A stretch of 64,000 nucleotides of DNA from Odiellus spinosus (lineage: Eukaryota > Arthropoda > Arachnida > Opiliones > Phalangiidae), in NCBI GenBank assembly GCA_963920705.1, contig OY987232.1, positions 9,947,318 through 10,011,317 of the forward strand. Direction: 5' to 3'. This document shows, one piece after another, positions 1 through 9,129 of the stretch (position 1 is the first letter of the stretch; each line of letters opens with the position of its first letter). The notes under the pieces were generated by a model. That model was given only the letters and a program-made list of their open reading frames with translations. It did not search any database and had not been told where the DNA came from. Made by a program: the position numbers and the translations under genes.

Positions 1-263
1 ATATGAAATATGAATATATACATATGAATATATACATATATATATACATATATATATACATATATATATATACATATAATATATACATATATATACATAT
101 ATATATACATATATATATATACATATATACATATACATATATACATATACATATACATATATACATATACATATACATATATACATATACATATATACAT
201 ATACATATATACATATACATATATACATATACATATATACATATACATATACACATATATATC
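1..263. repeat. (CA/TA)n microsatellite
   Basis: Alternating CATATA and TATACA units run almost without interruption. The long open frame of Tyr/Ile/His residues across it is a product of the repeat and is not a gene. A similar tract lies at 49840-50080. Confidence 0.95.
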
Positions 264-670
264 TTAAATTCTATAATTAAAAGGGTAATATTTTAAAGGC
301 TTATTCTTAGGTACAATCTTATTCAATCTTGGTAAAGTTCGGTTTTATTAAATTAAGTGTCTTGGTATGTTTTACACTAATCGCAAGGCGAGATACAGCG
401 TTATTATAGGACGTATAGACTAAAAAAACTTTATCCAAATGTACTTTTTTTAAGTTTTTTTAAATTTTAATTAATATCATATATAATAATAATACAGTAT
501 AAACGATATATACACTATTTACAATATAAACAATTCATACAATAAAAAAAGTATATACAATATATAAACTATTTACAATTAATACACTATTTACAATTAA
601 TACAATATTTACATTTAATACATTATTAATATAATATTTACAATATATACATTTTTTTTAAAAGAAAAAA
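264..670. other. AT-rich spacer, no gene seen
   Basis: Strongly AT-rich DNA with repeated ACAATAT/ATTTACAAT motifs between about 480 and 650. No coding frame or recognisable element. Confidence 0.7.
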
Positions 671-673
671 AGG

Positions 674-780
674 GATCAAGGGACGCACAAAGCAAGTCTC
701 TCGTAAATGAGACTAAACATGTGCGCGTCCCTTGCCGAGATTACAGGAAGAAGATAATGATGGAGGATCCTGTAATCCCG
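674..780. other. Two adjacent hairpins (structured non-coding segment)
   Basis: CAAGGGACGCAC at 677-688 pairs with GTGCGCGTCCCTTG at 721-734, and inside that stem AGTCTC (695-700) pairs with GAGACT (709-714), giving a nested hairpin. Immediately downstream GATTACAGGA (739-748) pairs perfectly with TCCTGTAATC (768-777). Function unknown; could be a folded RNA, a transposon end or a binding site. Confidence 0.6.
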
Positions 781-1165
781 CATCTGCGCCAGGCTTTCAC
801 GAAGTCTAAAAAAACAAAAGAAAAAACATAGCTCTTAGTAATAACAAATAATAATAATAAATATTATAATAATGGCAAATATCATACAGAAGCGAGCGAC
901 AATCTAGCTCCCAGAGACTGTAAAAAAAAAGCGAAGACCGGTAAATATATATTTGGGGGTATTTTTTATTAATATATTTGGAAAAAAGTTCTTACCGGTT
1001 ACCAATGAATACTGTACACTGCCGTATGGCAGCAGTGACACATCTCTCAAATTCCCCCACGTACTCTACTTCATACCGGCACAGAGCCCCAAAAAAAACT
1101 TGGCCGAGACGGACAAGTATTAGGCTTTTATTAAAAGATTAATAATATTAAAAGCTTGAAAGATT

Positions 1166-1761
1166 TTATAATACGCACTTTATATAATGTAATGAAACAT
1201 ACATGGTGGACTGGCAGTCGGGCCTAATGTACCAGCGTGGCGCCATAATCGTCCACGGCGTCTCTTCATTGACGCCGTGCGCATGGACCACCACGCGCGG
1301 TAGCGGCGCACCCATCGGCTGGGGCATCGCCATCCCCTCCTCCATATGGTCGAGCTGCGGCTCCTCCATCGGTTGAGGCTGCGGCATCGGTAGGGGTTGC
1401 GGCTCCTCCATCGGCTCCCCCTCCTCCTCCACCTCATCCTCTATATCGTACACCGGCCACTCCGGTTCGGGTGCTACCAATTTGTGGTAATGCGGTGCTG
1501 GTGCCACCCAAACCGGAGGCTCGGCGTGGAGGCGATAGGCGAAGCGGGACCGAAAGCGTCGGCCCAAACCTGAGCCGGGAATATGACCCCGTCGCCGGAG
1601 TCCGCCTCGTCCATCACGAAGCGGCCGAACTGCGGTCCGGGCGACGGGGTCCTCGAACTCAGCGAGGTCGAACTCAACGACGGCCACGAGAATCGACTCA
1701 TCTCGCTCGCCGCCGAGCTCTCGCTCCCCGAGGGGCTCTCGGGGGAGTAGCCCTCCGCCAT
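1166..1761 (-). CDS. Hypothetical G+C-rich, acidic/proline-rich protein (possibly spliced or frameshifted)
   Basis: I do not recognise this protein. A G+C- and CpG-rich island stands out from AT-rich flanks. Two overlapping minus frames look coding: one opens at the ATG at 1761 with a Ser/Pro-rich N-terminus, the other runs to 1166 and holds an acidic run plus repeated P-Q-P/M-E-E-P blocks. A switch between frames near 1530 by frameshift or splicing would join them. Further down the minus strand (about 1073-986) another short open stretch ends at a stop and could be a last exon. No membrane segment or known motif is visible. It lies upstream of Polinton copy 1 on the opposite strand, where PolB would be expected, but shows none of the PolB motifs seen in copy 3. 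Base composition suggests different ancestry from its flanks. Confidence 0.35.
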
Positions 1762-1839
1762 CGGGCGCGCCGACAATGGTCTACCGCTGTTGCTACTTCG
1801 CGGGAAAAAATATTAAAATTTTTAAAAAGTTGTTAGAAA

Positions 1840-2627
1840 AGAAGCTAAGTCTTAGTAAATGTACTCACGTCAAATCTACGCGATCCATGATCCTAAGTTT
1901 TTTTAAAGTTTTAAAATATATTTTCCTCGACAAGAAGTTCAAGTGGTGAAGCGGTAATGGTACTGAGCGTAAGGTTGAATTTCGTTTTTATGCCAAAAGT
2001 CGATGGGGGCTGCACTAGATGTCCAGCCTTATTCGGACACCCATGTTTTTTTCGGAGGGTTGGCAGCACAAACGGAGATGGTTTAAAATACTTTTACCCC
2101 CTTTGCACCTGAATTATTTTTGGAGTCAAAAAGAACTTTTGCCATGTATAGAAGTTCCCACCACTCGTGGCTATCGTCGTAGGTCCCAGTCTCCGGACGC
2201 CCCCGGCATATCACCAAGGACTAAACGTCATCCCTCAATCTCCATTGTCGTATTCCACGATCCATTGTAGGTCAAAGCGCCTAAAAAACTGCGCCCAACC
2301 CTTGATCCTAAACAGCCTGGTTCGACGGTGTCAAGCGAATACTTTGTCAAAGACATGTTCTTTGACTTCAAGCTCCCTCCCTTTCTTTTTCCCTTCTTCC
2401 AGTCACCCGCAATCTTAAAATTTCAAGCTCTAGTTTCGTCTCTCGGGGGAGGGGTCCCAGAAAAAACCAATGCCTTCAACTTTTTTCCCCGCTCTTTTTT
2501 TGTCGGGAAAATAATCCCGCCAAAAAAACCTCCGCGATGGTTGGATCTCGCGACCGCGAAGTTACGCGTAAATTAGCGTCGCGATAGTAGCAGCGCGTAG
2601 CTTATCACGCGCTACTTTAACGCGATC
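1840..2627. other. Intergenic stretch, no supported gene
   Basis: Several short open frames occur but none has recognisable domains. CGCG-containing inverted motifs sit at 2570-2625 just upstream of the TATA box of the packaging ATPase gene. No PolB remnant is visible here, unlike copies 2 and 3. Confidence 0.55.
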
Positions 2628-2635
2628 TATAAATA
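2628..2635 (+). promoter_or_regulatory. TATA box of the packaging ATPase gene
   Basis: TATAAATA lies 61 bases before the ATG at 2689. Similar boxes lie 65-75 bases before three other genes of this copy, so the spacing is consistent. Confidence 0.6.
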
Positions 2636-2688
2636 AGTTTTTTATCCGTCGTATTAGGCATTAGTACTTTGGCCACGGAACATGTAAC

Positions 2689-3293
2689 ATGCTTCCTTTT
2701 AAACACCCATCAGGAACATTAATAGTGGGGAGTTCCGGATGCGGAAAAACAGAACTCTCTTGTCGTATAATTAAAGAAAGAGCGTTATTATACGAGCCAT
2801 CAATAGATGAAGTAGTTTGGTATTATACTATAATGATTTGAAAAATTACGAGGTTACATTTTTACAGGGTTTACCCGACGTTTCGATTTATACCGGCGAA
2901 CGCAATACTTTAATGATCATAGACGATCTGATGAGCGAGAATAAAGGACCGTTAGTGGCCGATATCTTCACTAAATACGCCCACCATAAATCGATATCGG
3001 TTTTACATATAACCCAGAATCTATTTCATAAAAATCTAAGGGAAATATCCTTGAACGCGAGTTATATCGTTTTATTCAAACAGGTACGCGATAAACTGCA
3101 AATTAGTTGCTTAGCTAAGCAATTGTCGCCTAATAACTCAAAATTTGTTCTTGAGAGTTATTTGGACGCCACAAAATCACCGTACAGTTTTATTTTGTTA
3201 GATATGACCCCCACGTGCCCGGATAATTGGAGGATTAGAACTAATATATTCCCAGGCGAGCAATTAACCGTTTACATTCCTAAAAATCAATAA
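2689..3293 (+). pseudogene. Packaging ATPase (FtsK/HerA A32-like), frameshifted
   Basis: In the family this ATPase pumps the genome into preformed capsids. The ATG at 2689 opens a frame with a Walker A motif GSSGCGKT at residues 14-21. The frame breaks near 2815-2830 and the rest (to 3293) continues in another frame, with a Walker B-like hydrophobic strand ending in Asp-Asp (MIIDDLM). It aligns along its length with the uninterrupted copy 2 gene at 32807-33370. About 200 codons, a normal size for Polinton ATPases. First gene of the plus-strand block, preceded by a TATA box; the next gene begins 37 bases later. One frameshift makes this copy non-functional as it stands. Confidence 0.9.
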
Positions 3294-3330
3294 AACGCAA
3301 CACCAGACTACAAACGTCGTCAGTTGCAAA

Positions 3331-4236
3331 ATGCCATCCTAAGGAAGAAGGTCTCGAAAAATACCAAAGAACTCTCTCGCCAAAAGAAACGTGGTTTTAT
3401 TATCGGCTTTGGGTCGTTTAAATAGGAAACAGAGAATTGGTATCCTTCAATCAGCGAATAAAGATCTGATAGAATCGATCAGCGAAGCAGCGTTGCCAGA
3501 TCAAAAGTCTAAAATTATAGTACCTGGTTCCAAAAATTATCGATTTTTCTAGAAAATTATAGTACGCTATATTTTTGGCGCGAATTTTGAATTCAAATGC
3601 AAATATATATGACGTCGCCCACGAAAATGTTATTTTGTTATGAACAAACTCTTGAGCAGCCTAAACTTCACTGGCAGTGGCACGCGGGGAACCTAGCGGC
3701 AGTTAAAACACAACTTATATCCCTTTTGCCAAGGCAACTCGGAGCTCTCTATGGAAATACAAAAGCAGTAGGCTGTGGATCCCTAAGAGGGGAGTAATAC
3801 TAAGAGTGGGCCATGTGACGAAGCACAAAGTTGACTAAAATTAAAGTTTTCGATATAAAATCTACTATTTAAAAATTATCGCACAATTATCGGAAAAATG
3901 CACAAATTATCGCAAAAAGCGTACTATATAGTACGCCGTTGAAATTATAGTACGCCCAGAATTTTTTCTTGAAATTATCGATATGTACTATAATTATAGT
4001 ACGTCTGGCAACGCTGCAGCGAAGTTGTTTTGAACACTCTGAACGGAAATCTGAAACTTGACACCAAAAATACTAAGAAACTAGCTAAACACAAAACGAA
4101 TCTCCGTCGAATTGGAGATCTATCATTAAGCTGGAGAGCGAAAAAACGCATAATCGTAAATCAAAAGGGTGATGGTTTCTTTCCCATATTATTACCCATC
4201 GCCGCTTCTATAATCAGTGCCCTATCGGCGAAATGA
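3331..4236 (+). pseudogene. Small basic/hydrophobic virion-type protein (pX/pVI-like), split by a MITE
   Basis: Homologue of the intact 120-residue ORF at 33435-33797. The N-terminal part is basic (S-L-A-K-R-N, then A-L-G-R-x-N-R), the C-terminal part has a hydrophobic helix after a glycine motif (GDGFFPILLP). Here the frame has a stop four codons after the ATG at 3331 and is cut by a 529-bp insertion (3488-4016); coding resumes after the target duplication. The sequence QKGDG fits the (M/I/L/N/Q)-x-G-x|G pattern of adenovirus-type protease sites, which suggests a minor capsid or core protein processed by the element's own protease; this is inference. Its stop overlaps the next start as ATGA at 4233-4236. 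Confidence 0.65.
3488..4016. mobile_element. hAT-type MITE, 8-bp TSD
   Basis: Perfect 13-bp terminal inverted repeats CAGCGTTGCCAGA...TCTGGCAACGCTG, flanked by the exact 8-bp duplication CAGCGAAG at 3480-3487 and 4017-4024. The interior is AT-rich with many repeats of ATTATAGTAC and AATTATCG and no transposase. TIR sequence and TSD length are typical of hAT. It disrupts the small basic Polinton gene; removing it and one TSD restores reading similarity to copy 2 at this point. Confidence 0.93.
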
Positions 4237-4986
4237 AATACTCTCAGAAGATGATTTTGGTCCCGATCGAGCAGGCCCCCGCGGCTAGCGCAAACCCCGC
4301 GTCCGCAGGAGAGGTCAGTAAAGAAAAGGCCGTACTAAATGGTCTGGAAGGCGAAATGCGAAACATTTTAAATGATTCGAGCTTGGATGACAAAACCAAA
4401 TGGGTTCTATACGAACAAATCTTACAAAGAAATCAAAATCTAACGAAGTTACATATCAATAAACCTAGATACGAAGCTAATCTCAGCTTGTTTTCGATCA
4501 AATATAGGTCATTGGCCCGAAAAATATTCCACCATTTGATCGAAAATGATACTAGAGTCAGGTTCTCGGAAATCAACGGCAACCTCGAAGTCGATGGACA
4601 CAAGGTACTTAATTCCGACATTAGCGAATTAGTCTTTCACGCGATTAAAGTTAAAGAAGGGAAAAACGTCCCCCCTCCCCCCATCGGATGGGCCGAGTTC
4701 GAGCCGTTTGTCAAGTCAAAGTATCGCCCCAACTACCCCCGTGGCCCCAATCCCGTCCGTCGCTCCCCATACACCCGCCTCGCTACCGAGTCAGTCTACT
4801 AAAAATACACGTAGTACGCAAATTAAAAATCGTCTGAGGAAAAAATTAACCGAGTCGACGTACGCGAAAGGAAAACCTACGAGGAAGCGCTTAGTACTCG
4901 ATGTTAAACCGAGTTTTTTAAGCGTGAAAAATAAACACAACGGTTCGGCATGGGAGAGTTATCAGAGAACCAAGCGAACGCCCTAA
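4233..4986 (+). pseudogene. Conserved Polinton protein upstream of integrase, frameshifted near its end
   Basis: Starts in an ATGA overlap with the preceding gene. The 189-codon first frame carries an alpha-helical segment (E-M-R-N-I-L-N-D, then K-x-x-x-Y-E-Q-I-L-Q-R) typical of the protein that precedes integrase in animal Polintons, followed by a small folded domain ending in GWAEFEPFV. Near 4710 coding shifts to another frame that runs to 4986 through a Pro/Ser/Thr linker and a basic region. The copy 2 equivalent (33794 on) reads in one frame with one stop. Function not known to me; possibly a virion or core protein. The integrase ATG (4950) lies inside its last 37 bases. Confidence 0.7.
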
Positions 4987-5966
4987 AATTAGTTTATTAC
5001 GACGAAAGCAATCCTGCATCATTTTCGAGCGCGAATTTTTGGCAGATTCCGAAGTTTATACTTTACATCAGACACCTTTAAAGAAGTTTAAAAGGCGTAA
5101 AATACCAGTCTCAAATATAGGCGACCGTGTTGAAGCTGATCTTACTGAAATGTGACCTTTACCTAAATTTAACGACGGGTACAACTACATTTTAATGATG
5201 ATTGATTGTTTTTCACGAAAAGCGTACTCAATCGCTTTAAAACGTTAGACCGGAGACGCGGTTTACGCGGCTTTAGAATTGGTTTTAGACACGATTAAAC
5301 CCAAAGCCATTTACACGGATTGCGGTACCGAATTTTTAAATTCGAAAGTTCAAAACCTACTCAAAAGGCGTGGAATCAAATTCGACACTATGACGTCAGA
5401 GAGTCATCATTGTCCTTACGTTGAGAGGCTTAACCGTAGTATTAAAAGTCGTATGTTTAAATATTTCACATACAATAATACCGTTATATAGACGTGCTTG
5501 AAAAGATTGTCAGCGCTTATAACTCCGCTAAACATAGTTCAATAAAAATGGCTCCTATTGAGGTTAAACCCTCTAACGTCCTTGAGGTGTATAGGAACAT
5601 TTATGGTCCACGTATAAAAGTAAAAACCAAGAAAAAATAAATCCAATTTAAAATAGGAGATCACGTTCGCGTCAGTAATGTCGGTTTTCGGAAAAGGATA
5701 CGAAGCTAGTTTCTCAACCGATCGTCGGAGTTTTAAACGCCAAAACTCATTACTTGTATAGAATAGAAGATTACGACGGTAATGATATAAAGGGGCTGTT
5801 TTATTCGGCTCAGCTCATTAGGTCTACCAAACCTCACACCTGCAAGTTGGACGCTATTTTGAAGAAGAGAAAAAGGAAAGGCAAACTCGAATATTTCGTT
5901 TCTTTCATAGGTTTACCCAAAAGTCAGAATTGTTGGGTCGCGGCTGACAATGTCTCAAACATCTAA
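4950..5966 (+). pseudogene. Retrovirus-like integrase (rve) with chromodomain, degenerate
   Basis: Polinton integrase inserts the linear element into host DNA. Start chosen at ATG 4950, giving the usual opening ending Y-Y-D-E-S-N-P. Catalytic core: first acidic residue in EADLTEM (about 5135-5152), second Asp in TDCGTEFLN (about 5317), Glu in YVERLNRS (about 5418). A C-terminal chromodomain-like segment ends in GKLEYFVSFIGLP...CWVAADN (about 5878-5950). Defects: a deletion of about 20 codons near 5030 relative to copy 2, stops near 5153, 5248 and 5489, and frameshifts around 5500-5700. The last 17 bases overlap the minor capsid start at 5950, an overlap also present in copy 2. Confidence 0.9.
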
Positions 5967-6219
5967 TTTTTATCTCACGCTACCTAGCGATTCGTCAATG
6001 GACTTATACCCCAGTAATACAATGGCGTCTTATAATACAAAACTACCTAACTCCATTGATCTCGATGGAAGATGGGAATGCGCTCTCGTGGAAATTATAT
6101 ACACCACCAGTTTTTATAACGTTAAAAAGAAAACATTTAATCAACAAATGGAAGAACGGCGTTTGGCGCGAAAAGCCGAAGCAGACGACTCGCTCGTTAC
6201 GTCGCTCCTATGCTTTTGA
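5950..6219 (+). pseudogene. Penton-like minor capsid protein, N-terminal part only
   Basis: The first ~60 residues (LTLPSDSSMDLYPSNT, then L-x-G-x-W-E-C-A-L-V-E-I-I-Y-T) match the N-terminus of the fuller copy 2 gene at 35555-36232 and of Polinton minor capsid (penton) proteins, which form the vertex capsomers. After about 6130 similarity stops: an internal deletion of roughly 600 bases, judged against copy 2, fuses this N-terminus to the tail of the next gene. The start lies within the end of integrase. Confidence 0.75.
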
Positions 6220-6455
6220 ACGGCGCTAAATTTGTAGGAAAGAAACTCTTGGGCACCGGCACCCGCGTTTTCGGTGACGTCATGGGGGGTCAAAGTTTCA
6301 AAGAATCGGCGAAACGGAGAGCGAATGAAACGCTGGATGAGGTACGGAAACAATATGGATCGGGAATAAAAAAAAGGAAAATGAAAAAACGTGTTAAAAA
6401 AACACCAAAGAAGAAAAAGAAAAACATAAAAAGAGCCTTCCAGGAAAGGTTTTAA
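6210..6455 (+). pseudogene. Basic Polinton protein, C-terminal remnant
   Basis: Contains NGAKFVGKKLLGTG followed by D-V-M-G-G-Q and a Lys/Arg-rich tail (KKKRKMKKR-type). The equivalent in copy 2 (36229-36592) has the missing N-terminus with a Tyr-rich, Gln-rich start. The very basic tail suggests DNA binding inside the virion, like adenovirus core proteins; this is inference. It lost its N-terminus through the deletion that also removed most of the minor capsid gene. Confidence 0.6.
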
Positions 6456-6529
6456 GTCATTTAAGCGCCAACTGTCGTTCCGAACGCCACGCGGTATTTT
6501 TTACAAAGTAGAAGAAAAAAATTACAAAC

Positions 6530-7811
6530 ATGGCAGAAGTTATTAATTCGTCTTTAGATCTGTTTACAATACCACCCATTCAAACATCAATCGAAGGCAT
6601 CAAAACAATGACATACCAGAAATTAACATCGTTGAAAGGAGATCAGCCTATAGAGTTTGAGGTCAGCGCCTCGGGCGACGAATACGTGGATACTTCTCTA
6701 ATTATGCTCTACACTAGAAACAAAATTGTGACAACTTCCGGAGCCGCTTTAACAGCCACTGATATAGTAGGACCCGTAAATAATTACCTCCATTCGCAGT
6801 TTGATCGAGTTGAACTCTACGTCGGTGATTGTTTAGTTACCCCCTCGGCAAACAATTACGCGTATAATTCAATCATTTCGGCCTTAACCACATACGTTTC
6901 CGACGAGACCAATTCCCATCTACAAGCCACCATGTACTACAAAGACACCGCCGCCCATATGGATTCATTAACTGAAAATAAGGGTTTCCTGAAAAGAAAA
7001 GGTTACTTCGATCTATCTGGCGAATTTGAAATGTACGGCAGTTTATACTTGGATTTTTTCAATATCCCTAAATACTTAATGAACGGCGTACCTCTTAAAC
7101 TTAAACTAAGCAAGGCCAAATCCAACTTTTGTTTAATGGGAAAAAAACTCGCAGGGACTGACGGTTATAAAGCCACCATACTCGAAGCCATCCTTTAAGT
7201 ACCGAAAATTATCGTCGCCCCCAAAATATTAATAGCTCACGAACGCCCATTAAGCCTAAAATCCGCCAGCTACGCTTATACGCGAACGGAGACCAAAATA
7301 TTCACTATATCGCCTCATATACTGAACACTTCTATTGACAACCTTTATTTGGGGACACTCCCTCAACGAGTGATTATCGGCTTCCTAAATCACGCCAGTC
7401 TGACAGGGGACCTAGAATGCAATCCGTTCAATTTCGCCAACTTCGGACTTAACTATCAATCACTTTTTGTGAACTCGGAATAAATACCCTCGAAACCTCT
7501 CAAGCCCGATTTTGCGAAATCTCTTATCGTATTATTCGCTCTTTTCCGCGGCCGATACACACTACGCCGAGAAAGGGATTGAGATTTCTTTGGACGATTA
7601 TGCTAAAGGTTATTGCCTATTCGCCTTCGATTTAAGTACCGACAACTCAGCCAGTGAAATAGGCCATTGGAACCCGACTCGACAAGGACAGCTGCGTTTA
7701 GAGCTCCGCTTCCATACAGTGACGACCAACACCCTCAGTTGTATCGTATTCTCAGAATTCCAGGCATTGTTGGAAATATATAAAAATCGGCACGTCACTA
7801 TCGTGGTCTGA
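6530..7811 (+). pseudogene. Major capsid protein (Polinton double jelly-roll), two stops and a frameshift
   Basis: ATG 6530 follows an A-rich leader. The first 222 codons are open (N-terminus M-A-E-V-I-N-S-S-L-D-L-F-T; later SLKGDQPIEFEV, FDRVELYVGD, and PSANNYAYNS). Similarity to copy 2 continues after the TAA at 7196-7198 through ARTETKIFTISP-like sequence, another stop at 7481-7483, then a frame change near 7515 into YYSLFSAADTHY and a C-terminal strand ending at 7811. Total about 427 codons, matching nematode and arthropod Polinton capsid proteins annotated as F54H12.2-like. It builds the icosahedral shell. The protease gene starts 4 bases after the stop. Confidence 0.9.
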
Positions 7812-7815
7812 AAAA

Positions 7816-8264
7816 ATGAACACTATCGAAATCAAAAGAGCTTTGCGAAACCTCAAAAATTTTAAAGACGTGTACCCTAGCGATCGCCTTCCAAACCGCA
7901 TTATAAATTATCCAGCCTCTTATATTGTCAATCTAGACCCCGCGCGACACGAAGGAACCCATTGGATCGCTCTTTATTTTGACAGCAGCGCTAACGCCTA
8001 CTGCTTTGACTCCCTGGGGCTAGGCCCCGAGCTCGCACCTGAAATAAAAACGTTTATGAAAAGAAACTCGAAAAAAAGCGCGTATAACCGGCGGCGATTC
8101 CAAGGTTTAAAAAGTTCGACATGCGGCATCTTTGGAATTTTATACTTAATTCACCGTACTAAAAAAAGAGTACCGCGTCCTTTGTGAAAAGATTTACTCG
8201 CGACTACGATTTAAACGACAAAATTATTTCTAACCATTATAAAAGCATTTATCGTCAATGTTAA
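7816..8264 (+). pseudogene. Adenain-type cysteine protease (C5-like), one frameshift near the 3' end
   Basis: Processes capsid precursors in the family. Catalytic layout visible: His49 in GTHWIALYFD, Asp65 in CFDSLG, Gln96 in RRRFQG and Cys103 in SSTCG, the order His-Asp/Glu-Gln-Cys of adenovirus protease. The first frame ends at 8187; the copy 2 gene shows that similarity continues in the next frame from about 8170 (S-F-V-K-R-F-T-R) to the TAA at 8262-8264. All catalytic residues lie before the break, so damage affects only the tail. Lies immediately after the major capsid gene. Confidence 0.92.
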
Positions 8265-8356
8265 CAATACTTTATGTCAAAATCAAAACTTTTGAAACAT
8301 GCGAATCGTATTCGATCGCGCAATATCCAGCTGCAGAATATTTTATTTAAAAAGTG

Positions 8357-8364
8357 TATAAAAG
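8357..8364 (+). promoter_or_regulatory. TATA box of the intron-bearing gene
   Basis: TATAAAAG, 70 bases before ATG 8427, in an otherwise non-coding 160-base gap after the protease gene. Confidence 0.6.
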
Positions 8365-8426
8365 CTTCCTAACCCGACCCGTAAAATATCACAACTCTAA
8401 AACTCAACAACATAATAACATCCAGA

Positions 8427-9013
8427 ATGTCTTCTGTCGTAATCGAATTCGATTATTTAAACGGACGAAATCGCCGACGCTGTTTCGGGAACGGGGCGGA
8501 CATGGTCCCGAAAGAAGTCGCCATCTCCACGATATCGGCAACGCCGTTAGTAGTCTGGTGGACATTCGGTCCCCCGTACGAATCGAGGTTTTTGCCGCCA
8601 GCCGTTGTGAGTCAGAACGCCTACATCACCGCCAACATCCACGGCCTCCGTTTCGAGGATGGAGACGTGCCTTACGAGCTGTTGGAGGAGCTCTTGGTCA
8701 AAGCCACCCGCGCCGCCCAACATATTTGGTCCAAAGGTAATTTAAATTTTAATTATTGAAAAAAACGTAGGTGTTAGTCAAGGGTACCCCTTATTAAACT
8801 ATACGTCTTTCTGTAGGTGACCAGAAGGTTAATTACCTCGAAGATCAGTTGATCGACGTCAACGAGGTGATGTGCCCTCGCGCCACCTTCGCCGACCTCC
8901 CCGCTTCCCGATGTCGTCACGATCACGGGCGTGGCCCCAGACCCCGACCTTGCGCCCAATACCGCGCCATAGCCCACGCGACGTACCTGGCCGGCGAAAA
9001 TATATTTTTCTAA
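8427..9013 (+). CDS. Putative exonuclease-like Polinton cargo protein, two exons
   Basis: Exon 1 is 8427-8736 and exon 2 is 8817-9013, giving 168 codons. Exon 1 holds an acidic beta-strand start (VVIEFDYLNGRN), a P-K-E-V-A-I-type strand, N-x-Y-I-T-A-N-I-H-G-L and G-D-V-P-Y-E-L. Exon 2 continues with LEDQLIDVNEVMCP, then Cys and His residues (C-R-H-D-H, C-A-Q-Y-R-A). The copy 2 homologue (38514-39006) reads straight through the intron position, which confirms the splice. The pattern resembles a protein family common in arthropod mobile DNA that I associate with an RNase H-fold (DEDD) exonuclease; this assignment is tentative. It is one of the few undamaged genes in the window, with its own TATA box and AATAAA signal. 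Confidence 0.6.
8737..8816 (+). other. 80-bp GT-AG intron, phase 1
   Basis: Donor AAAG|GTAATT, acceptor TTTCTGTAG|GTGACC. Splicing restores one reading frame and collinearity with the intronless copy 2 homologue. A second possible acceptor at 8770 leads to a quick stop and is less likely. Confidence 0.8.
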
Positions 9014-9026
9014 TGTATAATTAAAA

Positions 9027-9032
9027 AATAAA
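9027..9032 (+). terminator. AATAAA polyadenylation signal
   Basis: Lies 14 bases after the stop codon at 9011-9013 of the two-exon gene, followed by an A/T-rich stretch. Confidence 0.55.
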
Positions 9033-9078
9033 ATACTATTTTATAAAAAAATATCGTCTTTATTTGTAAATCCTAGCC

Positions 9079-9086
9079 TATAAAAA
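9079..9086 (+). promoter_or_regulatory. TATA box of the BIR gene
   Basis: TATAAAAA, 51 bases before ATG 9130. Confidence 0.55.
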
Positions 9087-9129
9087 CAGACTACTATTGC
9101 TATTTTTCCACAGTTATCTAACCGCCGGC

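Noticed and set aside
3-296. 97-codon frame of Tyr/Ile/His
   Set aside because: Translation of a CA/TA microsatellite; the same happens at 49761-50113 on both strands.
1840-2627. PolB gene of Polinton copy 1
   Set aside because: No N-terminal domain, exonuclease or YSDTDS-like motif on the minus strand here.
2689-8264. Bacterial or phage operon
   Set aside because: ATGA overlaps suggest it, but TATA boxes, introns, polyA signals, chromodomain and animal transposons place it in a eukaryotic nucleus.
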